Source of the DNA: Plantactinospora mayteni | GTDB taxonomy: Bacteria > Actinomycetota > Actinomycetes > Mycobacteriales > Micromonosporaceae | Assembly (NCBI RefSeq): GCF_016862935.1 | Contig: NZ_BONX01000026.1 | Location: 124,001-188,000 of the forward strand | Direction of reading: 5' to 3' | DNA length: 64,000 nt | Part shown: in pieces, positions 38,506-49,295 of the stretch | Layout of the letters: each line of letters opens with the position of its first letter | Position numbering within the stretch: position 1 is the first letter of the stretch | Notes under the pieces: model-generated | Seen by the model: the letters and a program-made list of their open reading frames with translations, nothing else | What the model was told of the DNA's origin: nothing | Database searches by the model: none | Translations under genes and position numbers: made by a program

Positions 38506-39812
38506 CGGGACGGGCGGCGATCCTGCTCGGTGCGGGCGCGCTGACCCTGCCGCTCTGGCCGGCCCCGTGGCTGGGCGTGCTGGTGATGTCCGGGGTGGTG
38601 CTGGCGCTGACCGTACTCGACTGGCTGCTGGCCGCCCCGCCCGGCGAGGTCGGGGCGAGCCGGGACGGCGACCGGGCGGTCCGGCTCGGTGACACCGCCA
38701 CGGTCTCGGTACACCTGCACAACACCTCGGTCCGGCCGCTGCGCGCACTGGTCCGGGACGCCTGGGTGCCGTCCGCCGGGGCCCGGTTCGACTTCCCCGG
38801 CGCCCCGACGGTACGCGTCGAGCCCGGCGACCGGGTGGAGCTGCCCAGCCGGCTGACCCCGACCCGGCGCGGCGACCGGCCGGCGGTACGACTGACCCTG
38901 CGCTCGTACGGGCCGTTGGGGTTGGCGTTCCGGCAGCGGGCGGAACGGCCGTCGACGCCACCGTGGACCCTGCGGGTACTGCCCCGGTTCGAGTCCCGCC
39001 GGCACCTGCCGGAGAAGCTGGCCCGGCTGCGGATCATCGACGGTACCGAGGTGGCCCGGGGCCGTGGCCAGGGCACCGAGTTCGACACCCTGCGCGAGTA
39101 CGTGGTCGGTGACGACGTGCGCTCGGTCGACTGGCGGGCCAGTGCCCGGCGGGCCGACGTACTGGTCCGGACCTGGCGACCGGAACGCGACCGGCGGGTG
39201 GTCTGCGTACTCGACACCGGGCGCACCTCGGCGGTACGGGTCGGCGACGAGCCCCGGCTGGACGCCGCCATCGACGCCGCCCTGCTGCTGGCGGCGCTGG
39301 CCTCCCGGGCCGGTGACCGGGTCGACCTGCTGGCCGTGGACAACGCGGTCCGGGTCGCGCTGACCGGGGGCGCCCAGTCGACGCTGCTGGCCCGGCTGGT
39401 CGACACCCTCGCCCCGCTCCAGCCGGCCCTGGTGGAGACCGACTTCGAACTGATCGCCGGGGAGATCCTCCGGCGGGAACGCCGGCGCTCCGTGGTGGTG
39501 CTCTTCACCGCCCTGGAACCGGGTGCCCTCGGCGAGGGACTGCTGCCGGTCCTGCCCCGGCTGGCGACCCGGCACCGGGTGATCGTGGCATCGGTGCACG
39601 ACCCGGTGCTGACCGACCTCACCACCCGCCCGCCGGAGACCGTCCAGGACGCCTACGCGGTCTCCGCCGCCTGGCGGGCACTGGGCGACCGGGACCGGGT
39701 ACGCGCGGCGCTGGCCCGGCACGGGGTGACCGTGGTCGACGCCCCGGCCGACCGGCTGGCGCCGATGGTCACCGACACCTACCTCCGGCTCAAGGCCCTC
39801 GGTCAGCTCTGA
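38502..39812 (+). CDS. DUF58-domain protein (VWA-like)
   Basis: A 436-residue protein starting at the ATG that overlaps the moxR stop. Two hydrophobic helices lie in residues 5-45. A beta-rich part follows, and then the DUF58 signature DDVRSVDWRASARRADVLVR (about residue 203). A VWA-like fold has VVCVLDTGRTSAVRVGDEP and LDAAIDAALLLAALASRAGD. DUF58 proteins are partners of MoxR ATPases. The pair, with DUF4129 and DUF4350 upstream, forms one transcript of five genes. Confidence 0.88.
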
Positions 39813-39925
39813 CCCGCCCCGCCGCCCGGGTCAGTTCCGCCGCTCCGACCCGTCGGCCAGCACAGGCCCGGCCCGCCGGCCACATCTCCAGCCGCTGGCC
39901 GCGTCAGCTCGGTCTGCCGGCCAGG

Positions 39926-40888
39926 TCAGGCCCGGACGGGTTCCCGGGTGGCGGTGGCCGCGCGGCGGCCGAAGTAGCAGACGTAGCCGAGGAAGCCGAG
40001 CCAGGCGAGTACGCCGATCCCGACCCGGATCCCGGTGGGGACCGCCGCCGGGGTGACGAACGCCTCGATCAGACCGGCGACCGCGAAGAGCCCGACCAGG
40101 CCGACCGCGACCAGGACGCCGGAGCGGCCGGCCCGGGCCACCGCCTGGCCCCGGGTCAGGTCGGGCGGCGGCGCGATCCAGGCCCAGCCGATCCGCAGGC
40201 CGACCCCGGCCGCCACGAAGATCCCGGTCAGCTCCAGCAGGCCGTGCGGCGTGATCATGCTGAAGAAGACGTCGGTACGGTCGTAGGCGGCGAGCACCCC
40301 GCCGGTCACGCCGATGTTGAGGGCGTTCTGCCAGAGCAGGTAGAAGACCGGCAGTACCAGGATGCCGCTGGCGAGGCAGCGGGCGGCGATCCAGGCGTTG
40401 TGGGTCCACAACTGGAAGGCGAAGCTCGGTGCGGAGTACTCGCTGTAGTAGCCGACGAACCGGGCCTCGAAAGCCTCGGCCGCCGCGTCCTCGCCGATCA
40501 GCGCCTCGGCGGTCTCCGGATGCCCGGCGGTCCAGTACATCAGGAAGCCCGCGACCAGGACGAACCCGACGCCGACGGCGGTCCACCACGGCCAGGCCCG
40601 GTAGACGGCCAGCGGAAAGCCGGTGGAGAAGAACCGGCCGACGGCCGCCCAGGAGAAGCCGGACCGGCCGGCGAGCCGGGCCCGGGCGGCCAGCACCAGT
40701 TGGGAGAGCCGGGCGACCAGGACCGGATCGGGCGACCGGCTGCGTACCACCGACAGGTGCGTGGCGACCCGCTGGTAGAGCGCGATCAGCTCGTCGGCCT
40801 CGTCGGCGCCGAGCCGGTACCGTCTGGTCAGCTCGGCCAGCCGCCGCCACTCCCGGTCGTGCTCCGCCGCGTACGCGTCGAGATCCAA
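39926..40888 (-). CDS. SpoIIM-like membrane protein (stage II sporulation protein M family)
   Basis: A 320-residue protein of the SpoIIM/DUF95 family. A soluble N-terminal helical part has EHDREWRRLAELTRRYRLGA. Six or so membrane helices follow from about residue 105, with WWTAVGVGFVLVAGFLMYW, NALNIGVTGGVLAAYDRT and the conserved SMITPHGLLELTGIFVAAGV. In Bacillus SpoIIM joins SpoIID and SpoIIP in engulfment; in actinobacteria the family sits next to RDD and MoxR genes and its role is open. The TTG start at 40888 has GGGGAG five bases upstream. It is divergent from the RDD gene. Confidence 0.85.
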   Translation of the reverse strand: MDLDAYAAEHDREWRRLAELTRRYRLGADEADELIALYQRVATHLSVVRSRSPDPVLVARLSQLVLAARARLAGRSGFSWAAVGRFFSTGFPLAVYRAWPWWTAVGVGFVLVAGFLMYWTAGHPETAEALIGEDAAAEAFEARFVGYYSEYSAPSFAFQLWTHNAWIAARCLASGILVLPVFYLLWQNALNIGVTGGVLAAYDRTDVFFSMITPHGLLELTGIFVAAGVGLRIGWAWIAPPPDLTRGQAVARAGRSGVLVAVGLVGLFAVAGLIEAFVTPAAVPTGIRVGIGVLAWLGFLGYVCYFGRRAATATREPVRA

Positions 40889-40932
40889 AGCTCAGCTCCC
40901 CAGGGTTCGCGACCATAGTGTTCACTGTCCTG

Positions 40933-41946
40933 GTGACAGCGCAACCACCGAGGTCCGTCCCGGGCAGGCCGGCGCCATCCGGGGGATACGGCGCGGACGC
41001 CGGACTGGTCAGCGGCGAAGCGGTCGAGCTGGACATCCGGGTCGCCCGGCTCGGCTCCCGGGTGCTGGCCCTGCTGCTCGACATCCTGGTGCAGTTCACC
41101 CTGGCGGTGGTCCTGCTGACCGGCGCGGGAATCCTGCTCAGCTCGCTGCTCGGCCCGGGCGCCCTGGATGCCGCGGCCCTGCGCGGGTTGCAGACCGTCG
41201 GCGTGGTGCTGATCCTGGTCGGCTACCCGGTGGCATGCGAGACCCTCAACTCCGGCCGTACGGTCGGCAAGCTCGCCGTCGGACTGCGGGTGGTACGCAC
41301 CGACGGTGGCCGGGTCGGCTTCCGGCCGGCGCTGACCCGCAGCCTGGTCGGCGTCGCGGTGGAGTGGCCCGGTCTGGTACTGCCCCTGCTCACCTGGGCG
41401 GTGGGGGTGACGGTGATGCTCACCGACCCCCGGGGACGGCGGCTCGGTGACCTGGCCGCCGGCACGCTGGTCATCCACGATCGGAGTCCGGCCGGCACCG
41501 GCTACGTCCCGACCATGGTCCCGCCACTGGCCAGTTGGGCGGCCACCCTGGATCTGACCCGGCTGGACGACGGCCTGGCGCTGGCCGTACGCCAACTGCT
41601 CAGTCGCACCTCGACGCTGACCCGGGACGCCCGGCGTCGGCTGACCCGGTCACTCTGGGCGGAGGTGGCGGCGGTGACCTCCCCACCGCCCCCGCCCGGC
41701 CTGCCCGAGTGGGCCTACCTGGCCGCCGTGCTGGCCGAGCGTCACGTGCGGGCCCGGCAGCGGCTGGCGCGTACCCGATCGGTGACCTCGACCCTCTGGC
41801 CGGAACTCGCCGCGCCGGCCGCCGAGGCTCCGGGGTCGGCGGCGGTCCGGCCGGCGGTGCCGGCGCTGGCGCACCCGGTGCCGCAACCGGCGCTGGTCCG
41901 GCCGGCGGTGGCCGGCTCCGGCACGCCGAACGGGTCGACCCGGTGA
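40933..41946 (+). CDS. RDD-family membrane protein
   Basis: A 337-residue protein with an RDD domain (about residues 20-180): EAVELDIRVARLGSRVLALL, the helix VQFTLAVVLLTGAGILL, LNSGRTVGKLAVGLRVVRTD and DPRGRRLGDLAAGTLVIHD. Some RDD proteins act in Na+ or alkali tolerance, but the function of this group is not known. The C-terminal 150 residues are cytoplasmic and end Pro/Ala-rich. The GTG at 40933 is used here; a GTG at 40918 is five codons longer, and neither has a clear ribosome site. It overlaps the small membrane gene at 41943. Confidence 0.85.
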   Translation: MTAQPPRSVPGRPAPSGGYGADAGLVSGEAVELDIRVARLGSRVLALLLDILVQFTLAVVLLTGAGILLSSLLGPGALDAAALRGLQTVGVVLILVGYPVACETLNSGRTVGKLAVGLRVVRTDGGRVGFRPALTRSLVGVAVEWPGLVLPLLTWAVGVTVMLTDPRGRRLGDLAAGTLVIHDRSPAGTGYVPTMVPPLASWAATLDLTRLDDGLALAVRQLLSRTSTLTRDARRRLTRSLWAEVAAVTSPPPPPGLPEWAYLAAVLAERHVRARQRLARTRSVTSTLWPELAAPAAEAPGSAAVRPAVPALAHPVPQPALVRPAVAGSGTPNGSTR

Positions 41947-42086
41947 AGGCGTTTCTGCCCTGGCTGCTGGTCCTGGCGGTGGTGATCGCACTGAACGCGC
42001 TGCGGCTCCGGCCGCTCGCCACGGCGGTCGTGATCGCCTGGCTCGGCTACTGCGTCTGGACCTGGATCCGGCCCCGCCGGGAGTGA
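41943..42086 (+). CDS. 47-residue membrane protein coupled to the RDD gene
   Basis: A 47-residue protein from a GTG that overlaps the RDD stop (GTGA). It has two hydrophobic segments, KAFLPWLLVLAVVIALNAL and ATAVVIAWLGYCVWTWI, separated by a short basic turn, and a basic end RPRRE. It is too short for standard gene length cut-offs and easily missed. The coupling suggests a small partner of the RDD protein. A terminator hairpin follows. Confidence 0.6.
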   Translation: MKAFLPWLLVLAVVIALNALRLRPLATAVVIAWLGYCVWTWIRPRRE

Positions 42087-42125
42087 CCCGCGCCGGGGTC
42101 GTCGGCCCCGGCGCCGATCCGACGA

Positions 42126-42167
42126 ACGAGCCCGGGGCGGCGGCGAGGGCTGCCGGCCCGGGCTCGT
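42126..42167. terminator. Hairpin between the RDD operon and ahcY
   Basis: An 11-bp perfect stem (42126-42136 with 42157-42167, arm ACGAGCCCGGG) with a 20-base loop, between convergent genes. Confidence 0.5.
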
Positions 42168-42193
42168 CGATCGGTGCCCAGTAGCGGTAGTGC

Positions 42194-43693
<1,500 letters not shown>

Positions 43694-44054
43694 GAAGGCT
43701 CCTGTCGTACGGTCTGCGGCGCGACCCTCCACGTTACGCTCCGGCCGTACCGCGACGGACTCCGGTCTGGTCGTTATCCGGACAGTACGGGTCGGCCCGA
43801 CGGCTGCCCGAACCGGGCGGGACAGCGGCGCGGAGGCGGCGGGACAGCGCGCGGGGCGGTCGGTCCCGGGCGGACCTTTCCACCCAGTCTCCGGCCGCCC
43901 CGCGCATCCCCCCGGTTTGGTTCCCCCGCGCGTGTCTCGGACCTGCGTCGCGATAACGCTGCGTACTCACAGCGTCACACTGAGCGAGATAGGTGTCAAG
44001 CCGATCCGCAAATTTCCGTTTTGCGGGGACTCGTGTTCGGGCTGCCCGACCGGG
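43694..44054. other. Intergenic region upstream of ahcY
   Basis: About 360 bases between manA and ahcY, both on the minus strand. The part at 43960-44040 is AT-richer (with GATAACG and ACTCACAGCG) and probably holds the ahcY promoter. I compared it by eye with the SAH riboswitch consensus and did not see it. No gene is supported. Confidence 0.4.
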
Positions 44055-45230
44055 TCAGGACAGCCCGACCGAGGCGACGTAGAGTTCGCCGTCGCCGCTG
44101 ACGGTCAGCGGCCCGCCGTCGGCCCGGCCGATCGCCGCCGCACCGGGCCCGAGCAGCGCCGATCCGGCGCTGTCCGCCACGGTGACCTCGCCGGCCAGGC
44201 AGAGCGCGATCCGGGGTCCGCGCAGGTCGAGCCGGGCCGACCCGGTCCGGTCGTCGAGGCGTACGCCGTGCAGGGCGAAGTCGTGCACCGGCACCGGCCA
44301 GGTAACCACGCCGGGAGAGACCGGTACCGGGCTCACCACCGGGTCGGCGAGCACCTCGAACCGGAGCACCCGGAGCAGTTCCCGCACGTCCACGTGCTTC
44401 GGGGTGAGTCCGCCGCGCAGCACGTTGTCGCTGGCCGCCAGGATCTCCACCCCGGCGCCGTAGAGGTAGGCGTGCAGGTTGCCGGCCGGCATCCAGATCG
44501 CCTCGCCCGGGGCCAGGCTGACGTGGTTGAGCAGCAGCGCGACCAGTACGCCCGGATCCGCCGGATAGCGTCGGGCCAGCTCGCGGGCCAGCTCGGCCGA
44601 GGCGGCGAACTGCGCGCCGACCTCCGCCGCGACCACCGCCGCGACCAGCCCGGCCCGCTCCGAGGGAGGCCAGGTGAGCAGGGTACGCACCGCGTCCGGC
44701 AGCCCGTCGGTGCCGGCCCGCAACGCGGCGACCACCGGTGCGAGCGAGGCCACCCCGAACGCGTCGAGCAGGTCCGCCGAGTTCTTCGGATCGCGGAACC
44801 CGCACAGCGCCTGGAACGGCGAGACCGCGACCAGCATCTCCGGCTTGTGGTACGGGTCGACGTAGTTGCGGTGGGTCAACTCCGGGTCGGTCGTCTCGGC
44901 CGCGTACCCGGCCCTGGCCTGCTCGGCGTCCGGATGCGCCTGCAACGACAGCGGCGCCTCCGGGGCCAGCACCTTGAGCAGGAACGGCAGCCGCTGGCCG
45001 AACCGGTCGACCACGTCGGCGCCGAGCCAGCGCCCCGGATCCTCGGCGAACGCGTCGACCAGGCTCAGCGGCGCACCGCCCCGGTGCAGCGTGCTCGGAT
45101 CACCGGGATGAGCACCCAACCACAGCTCCGCCTCCGGGCCGTCGCTCGGCACCGGACGGCCCTGCAACTCGGCGAGGACGGTGCGCGACCCCCAGGCGTA
45201 GTCGCGGATCCGGCCGTGCAGCGGCTCCAC
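44055..45230 (-). CDS. manA: Mannose-6-phosphate isomerase, class I
   Basis: A 391-residue zinc enzyme that interconverts fructose-6-phosphate and mannose-6-phosphate, the entry to GDP-mannose and mannolipids. Zinc ligands are visible in LSLQAHPDAEQA (Gln and His, about residue 97), YHKPEMLVAVSPFQALCGFR (Glu) and WMPAGNLHAYLYGAGVEILA (His, about 253). The catalytic Arg region DNVLRGGLTPKHVDVRELL is present. The start is GTG at 45230, followed by EPLHGRIRDYAWGSRTVLAE. It lies in a cluster with the SIS protein and phosphomannomutase, as in M. tuberculosis Rv3255c-Rv3257c. Confidence 0.95.
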   Translation of the reverse strand: MEPLHGRIRDYAWGSRTVLAELQGRPVPSDGPEAELWLGAHPGDPSTLHRGGAPLSLVDAFAEDPGRWLGADVVDRFGQRLPFLLKVLAPEAPLSLQAHPDAEQARAGYAAETTDPELTHRNYVDPYHKPEMLVAVSPFQALCGFRDPKNSADLLDAFGVASLAPVVAALRAGTDGLPDAVRTLLTWPPSERAGLVAAVVAAEVGAQFAASAELARELARRYPADPGVLVALLLNHVSLAPGEAIWMPAGNLHAYLYGAGVEILAASDNVLRGGLTPKHVDVRELLRVLRFEVLADPVVSPVPVSPGVVTWPVPVHDFALHGVRLDDRTGSARLDLRGPRIALCLAGEVTVADSAGSALLGPGAAAIGRADGGPLTVSGDGELYVASVGLS

Positions 45231-45233
45231 TGC

Positions 45234-46205
45234 TCAGGCCCCCTCGAGTTCCGGTACCCCGTCGGCGGACTGCTCCGCGTTCCGGTAGATGTCCGGCTCC
45301 AGGTAGATCGCCCGGGCGATCGGTACGGAGTTGCGGATCCGCGCCTCGACCGAGTTGATCCCCTCGGCCAGCTCGGCCGCCGAGGCGTACGGCCGCACCG
45401 CGACCTTGGCCGCGACCAGCAGCTCGTCCGGCCCCAGGTGCAGGGTCTTCATGTGGATGATCCGCTCGACCTCGGAACCCGAGCTGATCGCCTGCTCGAT
45501 CCGCCGGACGTCCTCCGGGCTGGCCCCCTCGCCGATCAGCAGACTCTTGGTCTCCAGCGCCAGGATGACCGCGATGATCACCAACAGCAGGCCGATCGCC
45601 GCGGTGCCGGCCGCGTCCCAGTAGCCGTTGTCGGTGATCAGGGTCATCGAGACGCCGATCAGGGCGAAGACCAGACCGAGCAGCGCGCCGAGGTCCTCCA
45701 GGAGTACGACCGGCAGCTCCGGTGCCTTCGCCCGGCGGATGAACTCCTTCCAGGACGCCTTGCCCCGGACCGCGTTCGACTCGACGATCGCGGTCCGGAA
45801 CGAGAACGACTCCAGGATGATCGCGACCACCAGCACGACGACCGGCAGCCACGGCCAGCTGTCGATGCCGTGCGGACCGTCCACCCGCTGCTCGTGCCAC
45901 TTGTGGTATGCCTCGTAGAGCGCGAAGAGGCCACCGACGCTGAACAGCACGATGGAGACGATGAACGCGTAGATGTAGCGCTCGCGGCCGTACCCGAAGG
46001 GGTGTTCCGGGGTGGCCTTGCGCTTCGCCCGGCGCCCGCCGAGCAGCAGCAGCGCCTGGTTGCCGGAGTCGGCCACCGAGTGGATCGACTCGGCGAGCAT
46101 CGACGACGAGCCGCTCAGCCCGAACGCGACGAACTTGGTGACCGCGATGCCCAGGTTGGCCAGCAGGGCCGCGACGACCGCCTTGGTGCCGCCACTCGCA
46201 CTCAC
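45234..46205 (-). CDS. Cation diffusion facilitator (CDF) metal efflux protein
   Basis: A 323-residue CDF transporter that exports divalent metals such as Zn2+, Mn2+ or Fe2+ by proton exchange. Six membrane helices are visible. The metal site residues lie in helix 2 (ESIHSVADSGNQALLLLGG) and helix 5 (VLLEDLGALLGLVFALIGVS). The loop HPFGYGRERY is the family signature. A C-terminal cytoplasmic domain (about residues 235-323) has VERIIHMKTLHLGPDELLVA. It lies between manA and the SIS gene in the same direction, with only a few bases to manA. Confidence 0.9.
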   Translation of the reverse strand: MSASGGTKAVVAALLANLGIAVTKFVAFGLSGSSSMLAESIHSVADSGNQALLLLGGRRAKRKATPEHPFGYGRERYIYAFIVSIVLFSVGGLFALYEAYHKWHEQRVDGPHGIDSWPWLPVVVLVVAIILESFSFRTAIVESNAVRGKASWKEFIRRAKAPELPVVLLEDLGALLGLVFALIGVSMTLITDNGYWDAAGTAAIGLLLVIIAVILALETKSLLIGEGASPEDVRRIEQAISSGSEVERIIHMKTLHLGPDELLVAAKVAVRPYASAAELAEGINSVEARIRNSVPIARAIYLEPDIYRNAEQSADGVPELEGA

Positions 46206-46269
46206 GACCGGCCCTCGGCCAACTCGGCGGCCTCGGCCAGGGCGGCACCGGGCCGGGTGATCTGCTCGG

Positions 46270-47463
46270 TCACGGGTTGGAAAGCTCCTTCATTTCGGTG
46301 ATCGCCGGTACGGCCATCGGGTCGAGGCCGTGCGCCAGCGCCAGGTAGATCGAGGCGAAGTCGGGTACCGCGGTCAGCGAGGCGAGTCGTTCCAGCGCGG
46401 ATCCGCCCTCGGCGGTCACCACGTCGCAACGCACCCCGCGCCGCTCGGCGAGGGTCTGCACGGCGTCGGCCCGACGCTCCTCCACCACCAGCGGCTCGTC
46501 GGTGTCGTCCTCGGCGTTCAGGCCGCCGTCGCGGAGCAGCACCAGCCGCAGCCGGGTACCGGTCGGCTCGTCGTTCGGGTCGGCGAAGATGTCCCGGCTG
46601 GACTCGCCGAGGCCGCCGAAGACGCCGTCGAGCAGGCCGACCCGGCCCCGTCCCGCCTCGCCGAGCGCGCCGGCCACCACCGGGTAGCGGGCGTTCGCCG
46701 AGAGGGTGTCGCCGAACCGCCGGGCCGCGGCCGTGGCCAGCGGGGACGAGCCCCAGACGATCGGCACTGAGCCGGCCAGGCCCAGCGCCAGCGACTTGGC
46801 CGGGTTGACGAAGGACTCGGCGGACGGGCGGCACCGGTCGGCCTCCGCGTCCAGCCGGGCCGCCGTCTCGGCCAGGTCCGCCTCGTTCACCTTCACCAGG
46901 CCGAGCGCGCGGGCGGCGAGCAGCACCGGCACGGTGAGCGCCCAGAGGCTGGCCCGGGCCGGCGCCCGGCGGGGCACCGGGATGAACGGCGCCCGGGCAC
47001 CCTCGGCCACCGACTGGAGCTGCGAGTCCGGCGCACCGACCGCGACCAGCCGGGCCCCGCGCCGGGCGGCGGCCTCGGCCGCGCCGAGCGCCTCGGGGCT
47101 GCGTCCGGAGGCGCTGACCGCGATGACCACGTCCGCCGCGCCCACCCAGCCGGGCACCCCGGCGCTGCGGTGCGGGATCACCGGAACCGGGCAGCGCGGG
47201 CCGGCGACTGTGGCCAGCACCTCACCGGTACGCGCGGCGGTGCCGATGCCGGCGATCACGACCGCCCGGGGGCGCCCCTCGTCGGCGAGTATCCCGAGGT
47301 TGGCCTCGGCGGCCAGCGCGGCGGACTCCCGCACCTGGGCCCCGGCCGCGGCGGTGTGCCGGAGCATCCCGCCGGGGTCGTTCTCGTTCATCGCCGCGAC
47401 GTCGTCGAGCAGCGCCTCGTCTGCGACCGGGCGACCGCGCAGACCGGCCGTACCGTCCATCAT
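46270..47463 (-). CDS. SIS-domain phosphoglucose/phosphomannose isomerase-like protein
   Basis: A 397-residue protein with a pair of SIS sugar-isomerase domains. The first has AVVIAGIGTAARTGEVLA and DVVIAVSASGRSPEALGAAE (a phosphate-binding Ser/Thr loop). The second has VPIVWGSSPLATAAARRFGD and LSANARYPVVAGALGEAG. It corresponds by position and domain to Rv3256c beside manA and manB. Some relatives are bifunctional glucose/mannose-6-phosphate isomerases; activity here is not known. Its ATG overlaps the stop of the Trm112-like gene (ATGA), so both are translated together. Confidence 0.85.
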   Translation of the reverse strand: MMDGTAGLRGRPVADEALLDDVAAMNENDPGGMLRHTAAAGAQVRESAALAAEANLGILADEGRPRAVVIAGIGTAARTGEVLATVAGPRCPVPVIPHRSAGVPGWVGAADVVIAVSASGRSPEALGAAEAAARRGARLVAVGAPDSQLQSVAEGARAPFIPVPRRAPARASLWALTVPVLLAARALGLVKVNEADLAETAARLDAEADRCRPSAESFVNPAKSLALGLAGSVPIVWGSSPLATAAARRFGDTLSANARYPVVAGALGEAGRGRVGLLDGVFGGLGESSRDIFADPNDEPTGTRLRLVLLRDGGLNAEDDTDEPLVVEERRADAVQTLAERRGVRCDVVTAEGGSALERLASLTAVPDFASIYLALAHGLDPMAVPAITEMKELSNP

Positions 47464-47678
47464 CGCTGGTCCGTGGTGCCGCCGGGGGTCGCGTCCGAGT
47501 CGGCCACCGGGCCGCCACGCGCCTCGTCCAGCAGCAGCACCGGTACGTCGTCGCGTACCTCGAAGATCCGCGCGCACTCGGTGCAGGTCAGGGTCTGCGC
47601 CGCCGGATCGTAGTCCAGCGGTGCGTGATGGGTGTCCGGGCAGGCCAGAATCTCCAGCAACTGCGGGTCGAGGGCCAC
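47460..47678 (-). CDS. Trm112-family small zinc-ribbon-like protein
   Basis: A 72-residue protein: LDPQLLEILACPDTHHAPLD, YDPAAQTLTCTECARIFEVR and DDVPVLLLDEARG. It matches the Trm112 family, small proteins that activate methyltransferases in eukaryotes and archaea and often sit next to sugar or lipid A genes in bacteria. Three of four ribbon cysteines remain (CP and CTEC). The GTG at 47678 is the likely start. It is coupled to the SIS gene by a 4-base overlap. Confidence 0.85.
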   Translation of the reverse strand: MALDPQLLEILACPDTHHAPLDYDPAAQTLTCTECARIFEVRDDVPVLLLDEARGGPVADSDATPGGTTDQR

Positions 47679-47746
47679 CGTGCGGCTCCTTCCACTCCTC
47701 GGGCGATAGGTCGGGTACGGCGGTTGTCCGACCGGCGCGATGGATC

Positions 47747-49132
47747 TTATCGGCGAACCAGTCCGAGTACCTCGTCGCGCAGCGCCACCATCCGTTCCGG
47801 GGTGGGCGCCTCGACGTTCAGCCGGAGCAGCGGCTCGGTGTTGGACGGGCGCAGGTTGACCCAGGCACCGTCGGGGAAGCGCAGGGTCAGCCCGTCCAGC
47901 TCGTCGGTCTCGGCGTCCGGGTAGGCCGCCCGGACCTCGGCGAGCTTGGCCCGCTGGTCCGGTACCGTCGAGTTGATCTCGCCGGAGGCGGCGTACCGCT
48001 CGTATGCCCGGCCGAGTTCGGAGAGCGGGGCGTCCTGCTCGCCGAGCGCCGCCAGCAGGTGCATCGCGGCGAGCATGCCGGTGTCGGCGAACCAGAAGTC
48101 CCGGAAGTAGTAGTGCGCCGAGTGCTCGCCGCCGAAGGCCGCGTTGGTGCGGGCCATGTCGGCCTTGATGAAGGAGTGGCCGACCCGGCTGCACACCGGC
48201 TCGCCGCCGTGCTCACGGACGATCTCCGGCACCGCGCTGGACGTGATCAGATTGTGGATGATCGCCGCGCCGGGGTGCTTGGCCAGCTCGCGGACCGCCA
48301 CCAGGGCGGTGATCGCCGACGGCGAGACCGGTTCGCCCCGCTCGTCGACCACGAAGCAGCGGTCCGCGTCCCCGTCGAAGGCGAGCCCGAGGTCGGCGCC
48401 GTGCGCGCGTACGGCCGCCTGGAGGTCGACCAGGTTCGCCGGGTCCAGCGGGTTCGCCTCGTGGTTCGGGAACGAGCCGTCCAGCTCGAAGTAGAGCGGC
48501 ACGATCTCCAGTGGCAGCGCCGGCAGGACGGCGTCGCCGAGCACGGCTGGCGCGGTGAATCCGCCCATGCCGTTGCCCGCGTCGATCACCACCTTGAGCG
48601 GGCGGATCCCGGTCAGGTCGACCAGGGTGCGCAGGTGGGCGGCGTACGCGGGCAGCAGGTCACGGTGCTCCAGCGGCGGCAGCGACTCGTCCGCCGGCCG
48701 GGTCTCGCCCTTGTCCAGCAGCGCCTGGGCCCGGTCGCGCAGCTCGGCCAGCCCGGTGTCCTGGCCGATCGGCCGGGCGCCGGACCGGCACATCTTGATG
48801 CCGTTGTAGCCGGCCGGGTTGTGGCTGGCGGTGAACATGGCGCCGGGCAGGCCGAGGCTGCCGGAGGCGTAGTAGAGCAGGTCGGTGCTGCCCAGGCCGA
48901 GGTGGAGCACGCCGAGCCCCTCGGAGCGGACCCCGGCGGTGAAGGCGGCGGCGAGGCCCGGCGACGACTCCCGCATGTCGTACGCGACGGCGACGGTCCC
49001 GGCCGGCTCACCGGAGGTACGGAGTAGCTGCGCGAAGGCCGCGCCCAACGCCTCGGCGGCCCGCTCGTCCCACTGTCCGGGAACGGTACCCCGGACGTCG
49101 TACGCCTTGACGATTGCGGACAAATCAGACAA
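47747..49132 (-). CDS. manB: Phosphomannomutase/phosphoglucomutase
   Basis: A 461-residue alpha-D-phosphohexomutase that converts mannose-6-phosphate to mannose-1-phosphate for GDP-mannose. The phosphoserine loop is MFTASHNPAGYNGIKM (about residue 100), the Mg2+ loop AFDGDADRCFVVDERG (about 253), the sugar loop FGGEHSAHYYFRD and the phosphate loop LRPSNTEPLLRLNVEA. The start is TTG at 49132 (MSDLSAIVKAYDVRGTVPG), with a purine-rich GAGGGGCGAG upstream. It is the first gene of the manB, Trm112, SIS, CDF, manA series. Confidence 0.94.
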   Translation of the reverse strand: MSDLSAIVKAYDVRGTVPGQWDERAAEALGAAFAQLLRTSGEPAGTVAVAYDMRESSPGLAAAFTAGVRSEGLGVLHLGLGSTDLLYYASGSLGLPGAMFTASHNPAGYNGIKMCRSGARPIGQDTGLAELRDRAQALLDKGETRPADESLPPLEHRDLLPAYAAHLRTLVDLTGIRPLKVVIDAGNGMGGFTAPAVLGDAVLPALPLEIVPLYFELDGSFPNHEANPLDPANLVDLQAAVRAHGADLGLAFDGDADRCFVVDERGEPVSPSAITALVAVRELAKHPGAAIIHNLITSSAVPEIVREHGGEPVCSRVGHSFIKADMARTNAAFGGEHSAHYYFRDFWFADTGMLAAMHLLAALGEQDAPLSELGRAYERYAASGEINSTVPDQRAKLAEVRAAYPDAETDELDGLTLRFPDGAWVNLRPSNTEPLLRLNVEAPTPERMVALRDEVLGLVRR

Positions 49133-49295
49133 GATCTCGCCCCTCAGCCGGACACTCGGTCAACGGCCTGAGCGTATCGGAGCCGGACGGCACGCCCCGC
49201 CCCAAGGCGATCTGCCGGCGGCGAACAGGGCCGTCCGCCCTGCTCGGCGTGCCGTGGCGACCCCGACACGCCCGGCCGGAAGCGCCATCCGGGCG

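Noticed and set aside
43694-44054. SAH riboswitch upstream of ahcY
   Set aside because: Expected by function, but the conserved core and pseudoknot pattern were not visible by eye. A covariance search would settle it.
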